A stretch of DNA of 64,000 nucleotides from Tectiglobus sp965215755 (GCA_965215755.1 OZ244119.1:5580001-5644000), one strand, 5' to 3'; shown: positions 26,013-35,577, counted from the first letter of the stretch. Translations and numbers: made by a program. The notes: generated from the letters alone by a model not told the origin.

Positions 26013-26780
26013 TTAGCCTCGAAGAAGTGCTTCCTCTGTGAGTGTTAGTATTATAGTGGCATACCAAGCACAGTTGAGACCCAGGGCTTCATTCAGGCCT
26101 GAATCGCGATTGCTGATATCTATGCGGGCCGAATGAATGCTAAGTAAGATCCAATTCAAATCTCCAAGCTCAGGAATTGTACTGCTTGAACGCATAACTA
26201 CAGGAGAGCCACTTGTTCTTTGATGCGTCCGCGCATCTGTTAAGAAGTAGCCGTTTCCCTGAAACCGAACGCCATATGATGATGCGACACTCGCTTGCCG
26301 CGCCACCGGTAGACGATGAAGCGAGTCATGAAACGCAAGAGGGTAGCCAACAACCAGCAATGATGACCCTGTCTCGACACCGTCGGGCATATGCTGTTGT
26401 GCAGCAATCAAATGTTGCGGCGTATAGGCGTAGTAAGTGGCATTCTCGGGCGATCAACCCTTGTTAATTTCAACTGCCGCCACATCAACGTCTCCCGGAC
26501 CAACTGTTGCCTGTCGCCACAGGCATTCTCCATAGTCGAAGAGTGGAATGGAAACGACAGCCATCTTGGTTAAGTTCTTATAGTCAACGTCACTTCAATC
26601 TCGAGCCAGTCCGGATAGTGCTGACTGGGTTCGTCGATAAGCACATGTCTGCTCGTTATTAGAAATAGGCGATGGCCGCGCGCAAAAAAAGAAACCGCTG
26701 GCATTGGTTGCAGGCACGCCGCAGACAACGGTTCTTATGGGGGCTGTTCTTAGAAAGATAGGTTCAAGCATTGGCTCCAC
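26013..26780 (-). pseudogene. Trypsin-like serine protease, multiply broken
   Basis: The protein can be followed through four pieces on the - strand. The N-terminus (26780/26771 onward) is MLEPIFLRTAPIRTV…NASGFFF. A 7-T run (26684-26690) shifts the frame into ARGHRLFLITSRHVLIDEP, which carries the catalytic His. A second shift occurs near 26580, then MAVVSIPLFDYGECLWRQAT. Next comes an in-frame TGA (26454-26456), and finally VVGYPLAFHDSLHRLPV, with the catalytic Ser in TSGSPVVM. Family members are uncharacterised bacterial trypsin-fold proteases. With three separate lesions it is almost surely inactive. Confidence 0.82.
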
Positions 26781-26893
26781 TCATTGGTTAGCCATTATAG
26801 GCTTCTGCGCAATCGTAGTCGTCGCGGCGTCCATCCAGTGAATAGTTCGCGTAAATCAGAACAAGAATTGCCAACACCAAGGTCCGCTTGCCT

Positions 26894-28024
26894 TTACACG
26901 CGAGGCTCAACATCCATGAAAGCAGTTTCGCTACGAGCCGACTGAAGCCTCTGACCCCCAGCTTTTGATATGAGTTGTTTTGCTACGAAAGGCGATGTCA
27001 TTGCCCTCAGAAGGGCACTGTAGTTTAGTTGAAATTCCAGCTCATCGCCGACGGCCAATGTTCCAAACGTTGATCGGACGACGAGATGATCGCTGCTAAC
27101 ACCCAGTATTCTGACACCTGCAGGCGGTTGTAGGTCACTCGCATCGAGGTCTTGTCGCCCTACGGCAAGGATTGCCTGGCAAATGTTGCCGCGATCAACA
27201 CGGCTTCCAACGTGCCCAAAAGCGCTTTGGCCCAATTCGCCCCACGGAATGGAAGGTTTCATCTTCGCTTCAATCACTTCAGCAACGAGTGTGATCGCGT
27301 CGGTATGGAGACCGCTGATTGGTCTGCAATAAGATGGATCTTTGCCCAATAAGATCGACTCACCAAGGCGGAGATCGTTGATTCGTCCAACCTGTGATGC
27401 GCTGAAAGCCCAGTCCAGATTACTGGAGTTTCCGCCAGTAACGGTGCCTATAGCAATACAGAATTGAGCTTCAATCGCGTTGGCTAGATCTGACAAATGG
27501 GCCATGTTTTTGGCGTCTGGTCTGACGCCACTGCGGCACGCAAGGTTTGCTCCGATGCCTTTGAGAGAAACGTTTGACAACTGGAGAGTATGGCGAACGA
27601 CACTAGCTAGTTCGGACGGCATAATGCCTTCACGCAGATCCCCAAGCTCGACCATCAGTAGGACATCGTGCATGCGACCCGACGCCCTTGCTGCCAATGA
27701 TAGGGCACTAATCACTTCGGGCTCGGTGTTGAAGCTCAAGTCCGCTGATGCAACAACGCGCTCGACTTGACTGAGCATAGGAGAGCGGATCAACATCATC
27801 TTGGCCGCCACATGACCGCGGCGCATGGCTTCGATATTCTCTATCCTTGCATCTCCTAGCGCACAGACGCCGGCGTCAACGAATGCTTTTGCCAATTCAG
27901 GCAAGCCGAGAAATGCTTTGGTGACGCCAGTGGTGGCAATGCCGCGCCGCTTTAGCTTTCTGATTAACACTCGGGCATTATGTCGGATCTTAGTGAGGTC
28001 GATCTGCAACCTTGGCGCAATCAT
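26894..28024 (-). CDS. Alanine/ornithine racemase-like PLP enzyme (376 aa)
   Basis: A fold-type III PLP enzyme of the alanine/ornithine racemase group. The N-terminal barrel begins APRLQIDLTKIRHNARVL, and the PLP lysine is Lys36 in TTGVTKAFLG. Later motifs include MMLIRSPM, GIGANLACRSGVRPD and TVTGGNSSNLDW, and a C-terminal beta domain follows. It should racemise an amino acid or bind PLP in a related role; the substrate is not readable. Its ATG overlaps the stop of the DUF1611 gene by 4 nt (28021-28024), so the two are translationally coupled. Confidence 0.85.
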   Translation of the reverse strand: MIAPRLQIDLTKIRHNARVLIRKLKRRGIATTGVTKAFLGLPELAKAFVDAGVCALGDARIENIEAMRRGHVAAKMMLIRSPMLSQVERVVASADLSFNTEPEVISALSLAARASGRMHDVLLMVELGDLREGIMPSELASVVRHTLQLSNVSLKGIGANLACRSGVRPDAKNMAHLSDLANAIEAQFCIAIGTVTGGNSSNLDWAFSASQVGRINDLRLGESILLGKDPSYCRPISGLHTDAITLVAEVIEAKMKPSIPWGELGQSAFGHVGSRVDRGNICQAILAVGRQDLDASDLQPPAGVRILGVSSDHLVVRSTFGTLAVGDELEFQLNYSALLRAMTSPFVAKQLISKAGGQRLQSARSETAFMDVEPRV

Positions 28025-29529
28025 TGCACAAGGCTTGTCATCTTCTGCTCGAGATGAGGGTGAGCTGCTGTTACCATTTCGACTAGGCGCTTGGATGTGT
28101 CGAATAGGGGATCTGTCGCAGGAATCCCAAGTTTACGACTGTACAGCTCACAAGCAGACACAACTTCTTGGTTGCTCATGTTCTCGTGATTGATCGTCAG
28201 GCCAATGACCCGTGTGTCGGAGAAGCATTCGATCAGCCGGACTTCATTGGTAGGATCCGGCATACTCATCCCATCAAAGTCGCAACGATGTGCACGCCCT
28301 GGTGCATGCTGGAGTATCACGCTATCAGGCTGACTACCACGCAGGATAAGTGCTGAAGTCGAGAACGCTGGGTGACTGAGTGCGCCTTGTCCTTCGACGA
28401 CAATCAAGTCAGGATTTTCACCCTCGAATGCTGCAATGACTGCCGCTTCCAGCTCACCTGAGCAAAACTGTGACGGGATAGCATCAAGAGCAACACCGTA
28501 TCGTGCACCCTGGATCAATCCCGTCTGTCCAGTGCTCACCATAACGGCCTTTAGACCACTGTCGTTGAACGCTTTGGTTACTATTGATGCTGTCGTTCGC
28601 TTGCCAATGGCACAGTCCGTTCCGAGAACCGCAATGACCGGACAATTAACTTTGGAAATGTTGCCCGTAAACGTCTTCAAGAGCGTTTTGTCTGCCGGCT
28701 TGCGAACATCATGAATCTCGACGTTGTTGCTTAAACTTGCCTCGATGAACTCATCGTCTTCACTGAGAAATTCGTGGAGGCCGTTCACGATGTCCATGTC
28801 AAGCTCCATTGCAGCTAACATAATTTCTCGTTCGCCTGGCGAGAATATTCCGCTCGAGGGCGCCATACCGTATATGAAACAGCTCGGCATTTCCTCTACA
28901 CGGGCAATTGCATCTGCTAAGTCGCGACAAATCGGAATGCCATTCGGCACTCCTTCAAGAACGGTACCGGCGTCCTTTCCGCAGTGTCGACTGTCAATCA
29001 CCACGACGATTCTGTATTTTTCCGAATGGCGGACAAGTCCATTTGCGGTCTTTCCGTCTGCTTCTCCAAAATTCGCTTCACAATAAACGACGGCTGCCGG
29101 CCCTTCTTGGGTCTCGCTTGGTGCATTTGAGGTTCGTCGACCTTGCAACGCGTCGGCTTTCGTTGTGCTTTGCCTCCTTGAAAGTATCCTCGTATTGCCA
29201 CTTAGCTCGTCCTGAACAACGGGCGCGCCATTGCTTGTCAGCCTGGACTTTGCGGCGTCGCGATTACCTTGCTCACCATTCAATTGTGTTGGAAGCAAAT
29301 GTGTTGGAAGCAAACCGGCAGCGCTACTGTTCGTAGATGAGTATCCTCCAGTAAGGCGATTTACACTGTCTTCTATCGCCTCAACTAGGCGTTTCTCAAC
29401 AGCATCATGTTGCGCCTTTATATCATCCATATCAATGCGCAGCTGCTGCAGCTGCTTGCGACGAAGGACTTCTAGTCTTTGCGCTGCAAGCGCGCGATGA
29501 GTGTCCAGATCAACTGGGCTATTGGTCAT
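28021..29529 (-). CDS. DUF1611 (DgcN-like) protein with N-terminal coiled-coil extension (502 aa)
   Basis: Residues 146-490 match DUF1611: an N-terminal Rossmann-like part (RIVVVIDSRHCGKDAG) and a P-loop domain with VLGTDCAIGKRTTAS (301-315) and VVEGQGALSHP. The characterised relative DgcN is reported to acetylate D-glutamate in D-Glu catabolism. The first 145 residues are unusual: a charged helical, probably coiled-coil stretch (8-60), then a Ser/Asn/Thr-rich linker containing LLPTH-LLPTQ from an exact 15-bp DNA duplication. Usual members lack this extension. It is coupled to a racemase, so action on a D-amino acid is a reasonable inference. Confidence 0.8.
   Translation of the reverse strand: MTNSPVDLDTHRALAAQRLEVLRRKQLQQLRIDMDDIKAQHDAVEKRLVEAIEDSVNRLTGGYSSTNSSAAGLLPTHLLPTQLNGEQGNRDAAKSRLTSNGAPVVQDELSGNTRILSRRQSTTKADALQGRRTSNAPSETQEGPAAVVYCEANFGEADGKTANGLVRHSEKYRIVVVIDSRHCGKDAGTVLEGVPNGIPICRDLADAIARVEEMPSCFIYGMAPSSGIFSPGEREIMLAAMELDMDIVNGLHEFLSEDDEFIEASLSNNVEIHDVRKPADKTLLKTFTGNISKVNCPVIAVLGTDCAIGKRTTASIVTKAFNDSGLKAVMVSTGQTGLIQGARYGVALDAIPSQFCSGELEAAVIAAFEGENPDLIVVEGQGALSHPAFSTSALILRGSQPDSVILQHAPGRAHRCDFDGMSMPDPTNEVRLIECFSDTRVIGLTINHENMSNQEVVSACELYSRKLGIPATDPLFDTSKRLVEMVTAAHPHLEQKMTSLVQ
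29285..29314 (-). repeat. 15-bp exact tandem duplication inside the DUF1611 gene
   Basis: TGTGTTGGAAGCAAA occurs twice in a row (29285-29299, 29300-29314). It is in frame and adds five residues to the linker. It is probably a replication-slippage product, like the 8-bp duplication in the cyclase gene. Confidence 0.85.
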
Positions 29530-29590
29530 TGAATGAGTCTTTCAATTTTCAATGTATTGGTGCCAATCGCTGTTGAGCTTAGGCATGCGG

Positions 29591-30187
29591 TTAGGGCCTG
29601 ACGCACAGATCACCCTCTTTCTGATGTGAACGATGACATTCCCAACCTGTGCCGGAGTAGTTGAGGTGTGCATTTTCAGGCAGCTCGATCGCCACGCAGG
29701 CATCGCCGGTGTTTCGATAACCTCTCTCACACTCCCAGGCCGCGCCGTATGGGGAGTTGATCATGAATGCGTTCTTTGGGACGACAATGGCTGCACATTT
29801 GCTCAATCTCTTCCGGTAACCACGGTTGCAACGCCAGCCATCACCATAGGAGTTCAGGTAGCCGTTCTCCGGAACGTCAACTTTCGCACACCTATCATCG
29901 ACCTCGATATAGCCGTGTTTGCATCTCCAAGCTTGGCCAAAAGATGAGCCCGTAGCGTAAGCATTTTCTGGAATGGTAATCTTCACACAAGCGTCCATGA
30001 CTAGCCGAAACCCCTGCACACACTCCCAACCATCGCCTGTTCGCGTCAGTTGGGCATTGTCCGGGAGCGTCGTGGATTGCCCGCTGGCAATTGAACCGCC
30101 AAACGATGCTCCAAGAAAAAACAGAACTCCGAAAGCCCATGTTAGCAAAGGCTCTTTATTCTGATACGGTACATGCATGACCGACAC
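29591..30187 (-). CDS. Secreted Cys-repeat protein with five W-x-C-xx-G-Y units (198 aa)
   Basis: A hydrophobic segment (about residues 14-36, ending near IASGQ) is a signal peptide or anchor. Five repeats of 28-33 residues then fill the protein. Each has P-x-N-A/G…G-x-x-W-x-C-xx-G-Y/F…C-xx-I/V. Two cysteines per unit suggest one disulfide per repeat. I do not know a characterised function for this repeat. It lies 61 nt upstream of the DUF1611-racemase pair on the same strand, so the three may be one operon. The last unit has SHQK where the others have GY/GF. Confidence 0.8.
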   Translation of the reverse strand: MSVMHVPYQNKEPLLTWAFGVLFFLGASFGGSIASGQSTTLPDNAQLTRTGDGWECVQGFRLVMDACVKITIPENAYATGSSFGQAWRCKHGYIEVDDRCAKVDVPENGYLNSYGDGWRCNRGYRKRLSKCAAIVVPKNAFMINSPYGAAWECERGYRNTGDACVAIELPENAHLNYSGTGWECHRSHQKEGDLCVRP

Positions 30188-30359
30188 TCCAAATTAAAAC
30201 GGCTAATTTTTTTGCAGCATCCGAGACATTGAATGTCGCTTCAGTGCTCAATGGTGTCGACAGTAGAACTGACTTCTTTGTGCTCTTGCACAAGTGCCCT
30301 GTGCGATGGGCAAAAGCAGCAATTACCAACAAAGCCTTGGCTGAGCGGCATCAGCTAGC

Positions 30360-30647
30360 TCAGATGTCTTCGGCAGTAAGAACGCAGGTATAACTTCCCC
30401 TCGGGCTAAGCTTATAGACGCGCTCTGCGGTATGGTGGAGAAGTTGGCGAGAGCCATCAAAAACTGCGAGCAACTCATCCTCCGTAGAAGGCATTGCCTT
30501 TGATAGGTGTCGGATCGCATCGGCCTCTACAAAGAAAGAAACTTCGATTGCGCCATCATATGCCCAAAACCTTATCCGATCGCTTGCTTCATCAAAGCTG
30601 CGGCGCTCGTTTGGAAAACTCAGTGTCTGGTTCCGACGCTTAAACAT
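30360..30647 (-). CDS. DUF1488 family protein (95 aa)
   Basis: It matches the DUF1488 pattern: LSFPNERRSFDEASDRIRFW, then YDGAIEVSFFVEADAIRHL and a C-terminal VYKLSPRGSYTCVLTAED. The family is small, soluble and of unknown function, common in Rhizobiales. It begins 8 nt after the next - strand gene, so they form a pair. Confidence 0.8.
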   Translation of the reverse strand: MFKRRNQTLSFPNERRSFDEASDRIRFWAYDGAIEVSFFVEADAIRHLSKAMPSTEDELLAVFDGSRQLLHHTAERVYKLSPRGSYTCVLTAEDI

Positions 30648-30655
30648 TCATCATC

Positions 30656-30916
30656 TCACTCTCCACGATGAGCACGCGTCAACTCGTCCAAATCTACCAC
30701 AATGGTGGTTTCTGATCCCAATTCATGAGGCGTTGAGCGCCGGGTCACATAAGTCTGCAAGCGCCGAAAGGCAGGGAACGAAACACCGTCAATTTGTTCT
30801 TCCTCCGTGGCAACGTCATAGATCCCCGCAGGGAAAAGCTTATCGATGCCTGAGAGTCTGAAAGGGCGGTCGAATATCATTGTCTTTCTTACGAGCCTAG
30901 TTGTCATTTCGGTCAT
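30656..30916 (-). CDS. Hypothetical protein paired with DUF1488 (86 aa)
   Basis: It starts MTEMTTRLVRKTMIFDRPFR and continues LSGIDKLFPAGIYDVATEEEQI, then a strand-rich RRLQTYVTRR segment. I recognise this layout (a short beta-rich protein with GIDxxxPAGxYxVxTxEE) from rhizobial hypothetical proteins that often sit beside DUF1488 genes. No catalytic motif. Translation may start at the second Met. Confidence 0.65.
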   Translation of the reverse strand: MTEMTTRLVRKTMIFDRPFRLSGIDKLFPAGIYDVATEEEQIDGVSFPAFRRLQTYVTRRSTPHELGSETTIVVDLDELTRAHRGE

Positions 30917-31050
30917 TTATCACATGACTTGATAGATGAGTTCGGCTTCACCTATCGGTTCATTTTTCCTGGACAACAGCTGGTATTTGCATTGTCAGCA
31001 CAATAAGATTGCATCGATTCTCGTTAATCTGAATCTAGACCATGGGATTT

Positions 31051-31314
31051 TCACCAAAACCATCCGGAAACCTTTCTCACCACTTTTGAATTTCTTCTCA
31101 TAGACTTGACCTCTGGCCAAATCCTGCTGCGCTTGACTTCATTATTGACAGGTGAATACTTTTTGGATGGTTTCAAATTTGCTCTCGGGGAAAACCTCTC
31201 TCTCTTTCGCTTCTGCGCTGTAATAAAATTATTCGTCGCCAAAAATAGAAAAAATGATAGCGGAATAAGTAATACTATGAATACAAGATACTTATACATT
31301 AGAAACCTCTGCAT
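31051..31314 (-). CDS. Possible small single-pass membrane protein (87 aa)
   Basis: From the ATG at 31314 it reads MQRFLMYKYLVFIVLLIPLS, followed by more hydrophobic residues (one membrane helix, about 7-28), then a strongly basic tail (KRKRERFSPRANLKPSKK…). The DNA is AT-rich compared with the neighbours. The frame is open to 31401. No family is recognised and no strong ribosome-binding site is seen, so this is tentative. Confidence 0.35.
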   Translation of the reverse strand: MQRFLMYKYLVFIVLLIPLSFFLFLATNNFITAQKRKRERFSPRANLKPSKKYSPVNNEVKRSRIWPEVKSMRRNSKVVRKVSGWFW

Positions 31315-31401
31315 CGCGGACGTAATATGTGCTCCTGTCGCCAACCAGCCTCCAGTTGCAGATTCGGAGGCGGCGAGACAAGCGACGTCGCACGACAGCA
31401 A

Positions 31402-32258
31402 GGTTAGTTTGTGCTGACATTGGTTTTGCCTCTGATCTCAACGCAGGCTACGGCCTACACCATGATGTATCGGGCAGATTTTTTTAGGTCACGTAGAGTC
31501 CGGCTTCGCGGTCCAATTGGATGGATCTGTCGGATAAAGTCATAACTGCGCATGACAATTAATTCTAGTCGCGGTCCACCGGTTTACCTTCCGGATCAAG
31601 CTGTCGTCCGCGATTAAGGATGTGTGCAATCCAATTGACACAACATCGACTGGCACACCATGGAGTGTTCCCAGGTGGATAGCAAGCACAATCGTGCGGT
31701 GCTCAATTCCTACGACTTCACTACCGCATGGTCTTTGTCGAGCGGCCAGGATCGCTTTAGAAGACTTGCAAACGTTGGGTTGCTGGCATTACTGATACTG
31801 TTGCCGCCGTTTACCGGCTATTGCGTTCGTCTTTGCCGCTCAACCTATTTCATGGCTATTGATTTTCCGAAACACGTGAATTGCATCTGGTCGAGTGGAG
31901 CTCCCGGAACACAAGAATGGCCTGCTGAATGAAATGATATGCTGGACATTTGCAGCTAATCGCGATCAGGATGACTCCGACGAGGACCAGCTACGCGGGA
32001 AGCGAATGCCGTTTGCGAAGAGTCGTAGTCGTTAAAAACAAGGCTTGCATTTCACCAACATTGCCAGTCGACGCCGTAAAGTATCAACCGCTTCAATGCC
32101 TCAATTGTCTTTTCTTGGCTGCAGTGCGGTTTGTTGCTCTGCTTGCACTGCCGCAAAAGTCATCCGCAGAAGGCTAACGTTGCACAAGTGTCGGAATACA
32201 CATCCTCTGTCAGTTTAACAGAGATACCATGTGATGCTGACTGCAAGGAGGAACTTGA
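31402..32258. other. Long intergenic stretch
   Basis: About 850 bp without a gene I can support. Open frames at 31660-31932 and 31950-32177 (+) lack recognisable domains. The last 40 bp hold the AAGGAGG site of the next gene. Confidence 0.5.
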
Positions 32259-33002
32259 ATGACGCCAATGATCTTCGCAATAGCAATGGCTGTTGGCACA
32301 TTTCAATACATCAATGCTTCTGCTGCCCAATCCAACAAAGATGTCATGCTGGTTCAGGAGCACCTGATCCACTATAGGGCACGAGATGCAACCGGTATCC
32401 CGGATTCATCTACGCGTAGTGCCATTCAGGCTTACCAGTTTGACTGGAAAATTCCTCAAACCGGCGACATTACTCCCGAGTTGATCGCAATGCTTACACG
32501 TCGGCATTCCCTCACTAGACCGCAATGGTATCGAGTAAAGAACCAGAATTGCGCAATCTGGAATCCTGGGCCGGAGCCCCGCGCGGTCGCAACCTGGTCG
32601 GGCCAATGTGCGTCAGGGCGGACAAGTGGAACCGGCCAGCTCGTTTGGACATTCATTCGTTACGGCCGGTCGATCCGATACGTGTACGACGGGCAAAGGC
32701 AAGACGGGAAAGCTGCCGGACATGGGCGAATGAACTGGCACGATGGATCGTACTACGTCGGCGGCTGGGCAAACGACAACCGACATGGCCATGGGTCAAT
32801 GGCTTGGGCCAACGGGGAACTCGCTGGCGTACGCTATACAGGCAGTTGGAAACATGACAGGCCCCATGGGAAGGGTATCTTGATTCAGTCAAATGGAGAG
32901 CGTGAAATGCGTGAGTGGACCAAAGGATGCTCGTTGAAAGACGGTCGCAAACGGGCCATTGAAACGACGATCAAAGCTTGTGTCTTTGGATCACGAAAAT
33001 AG
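32259..33002 (+). CDS. Exported PG-binding-like/MORN-repeat protein (247 aa)
   Basis: A signal peptide (1-23, ending SAA) is followed by a peptidoglycan-binding-like helix pattern (about 30-80: VQEHLIHY, then STRSAIQAYQFDWKIPQTGD). At least three MORN-type units cover about 143-215, with GHGRMNWHDGSYYVGGW, HGHGSMAWANG and YTGSWKHDRPHGKGI. The protein ends with a basic, two-Cys segment (CSLKDG…CVFG). AAGGAGG precedes the ATG at 32259. It probably acts in the periplasm, binding cell wall or membrane. It is monocistronic. Confidence 0.8.
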   Translation: MTPMIFAIAMAVGTFQYINASAAQSNKDVMLVQEHLIHYRARDATGIPDSSTRSAIQAYQFDWKIPQTGDITPELIAMLTRRHSLTRPQWYRVKNQNCAIWNPGPEPRAVATWSGQCASGRTSGTGQLVWTFIRYGRSIRYVYDGQRQDGKAAGHGRMNWHDGSYYVGGWANDNRHGHGSMAWANGELAGVRYTGSWKHDRPHGKGILIQSNGEREMREWTKGCSLKDGRKRAIETTIKACVFGSRK

Positions 33003-33306
33003 GCGCTGCAAGTCTAGTGCCCGCACCTGCCCCTTCATTCTATGTTTCGGCACTTTGAATCTTGACCGCTCCGAGCTCACAGCGGCGAGGAGCTTCCGTC
33101 CACAGCTGGACATGGATCTGAAAAGTCGCGTTTCAGAAAGAAGCTGATCGCTGAAATTTGGGATAGTCAAACTCGTGCTAAAATGATCGTTACTTGGACC
33201 GTAGATTCTCGCGCGAACCCATCAGTGCGATTTTGCACCAAGATTGCAAAAGTGACGTGCCTGCTAAGCTTACGACCGTTTGAGCATTGTCTATTTGGTT
33301 TCTCGT

Positions 33307-33693
33307 TCAGTCGGGGGGACGGACGGGCTGGTTCTTGATGATTTGTTCAAGACATCTCTCAGCTGTTGTGTAAGCAGTCCGTCTGTCACAATTACCGTCT
33401 GCTGCGGTTCCATCTTCTGCGACCACGCAGACTCTAATCTTGCCCTTTTCAAGTACCGTTGAATATGTGCCGTAGTGTACCTTATCGCCTAGACGTACGA
33501 TCACCGGTTGTGGAACTTTGTTTTCCCCTCGCCAGTAGCGCCACAGCGAGTACATCAACACAGAAGTTGCGATGGCGGCAAATCCCTTAGTCATACTTCC
33601 TAGCTCATAGGTGGGTACTCCTAGCGCACCGACGGCGCATACCAGAGCTAGAATCCTGTACTCTGCATTGTCGAAGAATCCATGGGTCTGCAT
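33307..33693 (-). CDS. Hypothetical inner-membrane protein (128 aa)
   Basis: Two membrane helices (YRILALVCAVGALGVPTYEL and GFAAIATSVLMYSLWRYW) are followed by a soluble domain with VIVRLGDKVHYGTYSTVLEK and two Cys residues. The ATG at 33693 has GAAGGG upstream; the frame opens at 33732. No family is recognised. It is the last gene before IS91 copy C. Confidence 0.6.
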   Translation of the reverse strand: MQTHGFFDNAEYRILALVCAVGALGVPTYELGSMTKGFAAIATSVLMYSLWRYWRGENKVPQPVIVRLGDKVHYGTYSTVLEKGKIRVCVVAEDGTAADGNCDRRTAYTTAERCLEQIIKNQPVRPPD

Positions 33694-34006
33694 ATCACTT
33701 GATCCCTTCCAGTAAACCGAGGAAGTGACCAACTTTGCGCGGGAAATGGTGGATCATTACCTCGACATTGACCTTCACACCTAGCGCCCGCTTGATCACC
33801 AGTGGACAGTAAAGTGGAGATGCTCATGTTTCAAACTTAGAAGTCCGATTGTGCGCACCGCTCTATTACATGGCTCGCTGGATGACCGCCTTGTGGACCT
33901 CGTATCGTTAATGCGATGTAGCACCTGAACCCGCGAGCATTTCTGCTTTCGCGATTGAGTATGGCCGCCTTGCTCGGAGCGTGCTGAACCTGCTCAGGGC
34001 AGGTTA
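33694..34006. other. Intergenic stretch before IS91 copy C
   Basis: About 310 bp with no supported gene. It ends at the TGTGAAGAG terminus of the IS91 element. Confidence 0.5.
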
Positions 34007-34341
34007 TGTGAAGAGTTTCGGATGCTGGCGATCGATGAGATTTCCACACGCACTGGAGCCGGCGTCCGAAAGTCGTCAGGGAAGGAACCCGCGGGCGGTT
34101 GGGCGAGGAGCGTGCCGCGACTGCTATGGGTTTTTGGCGGCCGGGCGTGGCCTGTCGGATTGGTGAGGGGTGCATACCGCACGGTTGTGTGAGGCATGCA
34201 AGGTGAGCCACCGGGGCTTGCCTGTCATTGGTAAGAACATTTTTGCGATCGTCGAGGTCATGATGAGGCGATCGGGACGCAGCCGAGCGTTGCAGCGCGG
34301 GGGCCGCCTTATGACAACGTTATTCTGGCAGCGCGTTGAGA

Positions 34342-35565
34342 TCATGAACTATCGATGCCTGCCGGTTCCGATACGTTGTTTGGCGTTGTGCCGGGCGCGA
34401 AGGTCTCGATGATGCGCATAGCGTGGCCGCATGAAGGACATGGCATTGGCCAGGCGTCATCGGGAGTTGCCCCAGGCTCAGCGTCGTCGTTGCCGTTAGA
34501 GGTATCGTTGACGATTGGCTCCGGGGTCCCAAGGAGATCGCGCATCCTGGCGAGATTAACAGCCTTCACGCCGCTTGCGAGAAGGCCGTAATGGCGAATG
34601 CGGTGGAGCCCTTTGGGCAGGACATGGATGAGGAGGCGGCGAATGAACTCGTGCGGGGTGAGCATCATCGTCGTGTATCGGGCGCTGCCATTGCGGCGGT
34701 AATCCTTGACGCGGAACATAACACGCGCGGCATCGGCCTTGATCAGCCGCCGGTTGGAGATGGCGACGCGGTGGGTGTAGCGCGACAGGTAGGCGAGCAC
34801 GGCGTTCGGTCCGGCGAACGGGCGCTTGGCATAGACGAACCACTTGCGCCGGCGCAGCGGCCTGAGGAAGCGTTTGAAGGCACGCAGATCGCCAAGATGG
34901 GCCTGCGCGCCGAAGAAGTTGAGCTGGCCGGCCACGTGCGCTGCCACGAGCTTATCGATCATGACGTTACGGAAGCGCTTCGAGAGCGCCCTGACCGGTA
35001 CGAAGAAGCCCTTGCGGCAGGCGATCCAGCGTGAGCCATCCGACGACATCCCGCCGCCCGGCACGATCATATGGACGTGCGGGTGATGCGTCATGGCTGA
35101 GCCCCAGGTGTGCAGCACCGAGGTGATCGCGACCCTGGCGCCGAGGTGCTTGGGATCGGCGGCAATGGTTTGCATCGTCTCGGCCGACACCTTGAACAGC
35201 AGATCGTAGATCACGCGCTTGTTGTGGTACGCGATATCGGCGATCCGGGCAGGCAGGGTGAACACGACGTGGAAGTAGTCGACCGGCAGCAGTTCGGCCT
35301 GCCGCGCCTCCATCCACTCGCGTGCCTTGCCGCCCTGGCATTTGGGGCAATGCCGGTTGCGGCAGGAGTTGTAGGCAATGTGCGTGTGCCGGCACGCCCC
35401 GTTCTGACAACGCGCAACGTGTCCGCCGAGCGCTGCCGTGCGGCAACGCTCGATGGCCGACATGACCTTCATCTGGTCGAGACTGACGTGACCGCGGTTG
35501 GCATCACGCCATGCGGGACCAAAGGCACGGAAGATATCCGCGACCTCCAGCGATGGACGGGACAC
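34342..35565 (-). CDS. IS91-family HUH transposase, copy C
   Basis: Identical 407-residue product to copies A and B, with the HPHVH metal motif and the YLSRY tyrosines. GTG start at 35565, 12 nt after the recombinase stop. No lesion visible. Confidence 0.9.
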   Translation of the reverse strand: MSRPSLEVADIFRAFGPAWRDANRGHVSLDQMKVMSAIERCRTAALGGHVARCQNGACRHTHIAYNSCRNRHCPKCQGGKAREWMEARQAELLPVDYFHVVFTLPARIADIAYHNKRVIYDLLFKVSAETMQTIAADPKHLGARVAITSVLHTWGSAMTHHPHVHMIVPGGGMSSDGSRWIACRKGFFVPVRALSKRFRNVMIDKLVAAHVAGQLNFFGAQAHLGDLRAFKRFLRPLRRRKWFVYAKRPFAGPNAVLAYLSRYTHRVAISNRRLIKADAARVMFRVKDYRRNGSARYTTMMLTPHEFIRRLLIHVLPKGLHRIRHYGLLASGVKAVNLARMRDLLGTPEPIVNDTSNGNDDAEPGATPDDAWPMPCPSCGHAMRIIETFAPGTTPNNVSEPAGIDSS

Positions 35566-35577
35566 GATCGGGCTCGG

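Noticed and set aside
31660..32177. Two short + strand frames in the 31.4-32.2 kb gap
   Set aside because: No domain, no ribosome-binding site, residue pattern not protein-like.
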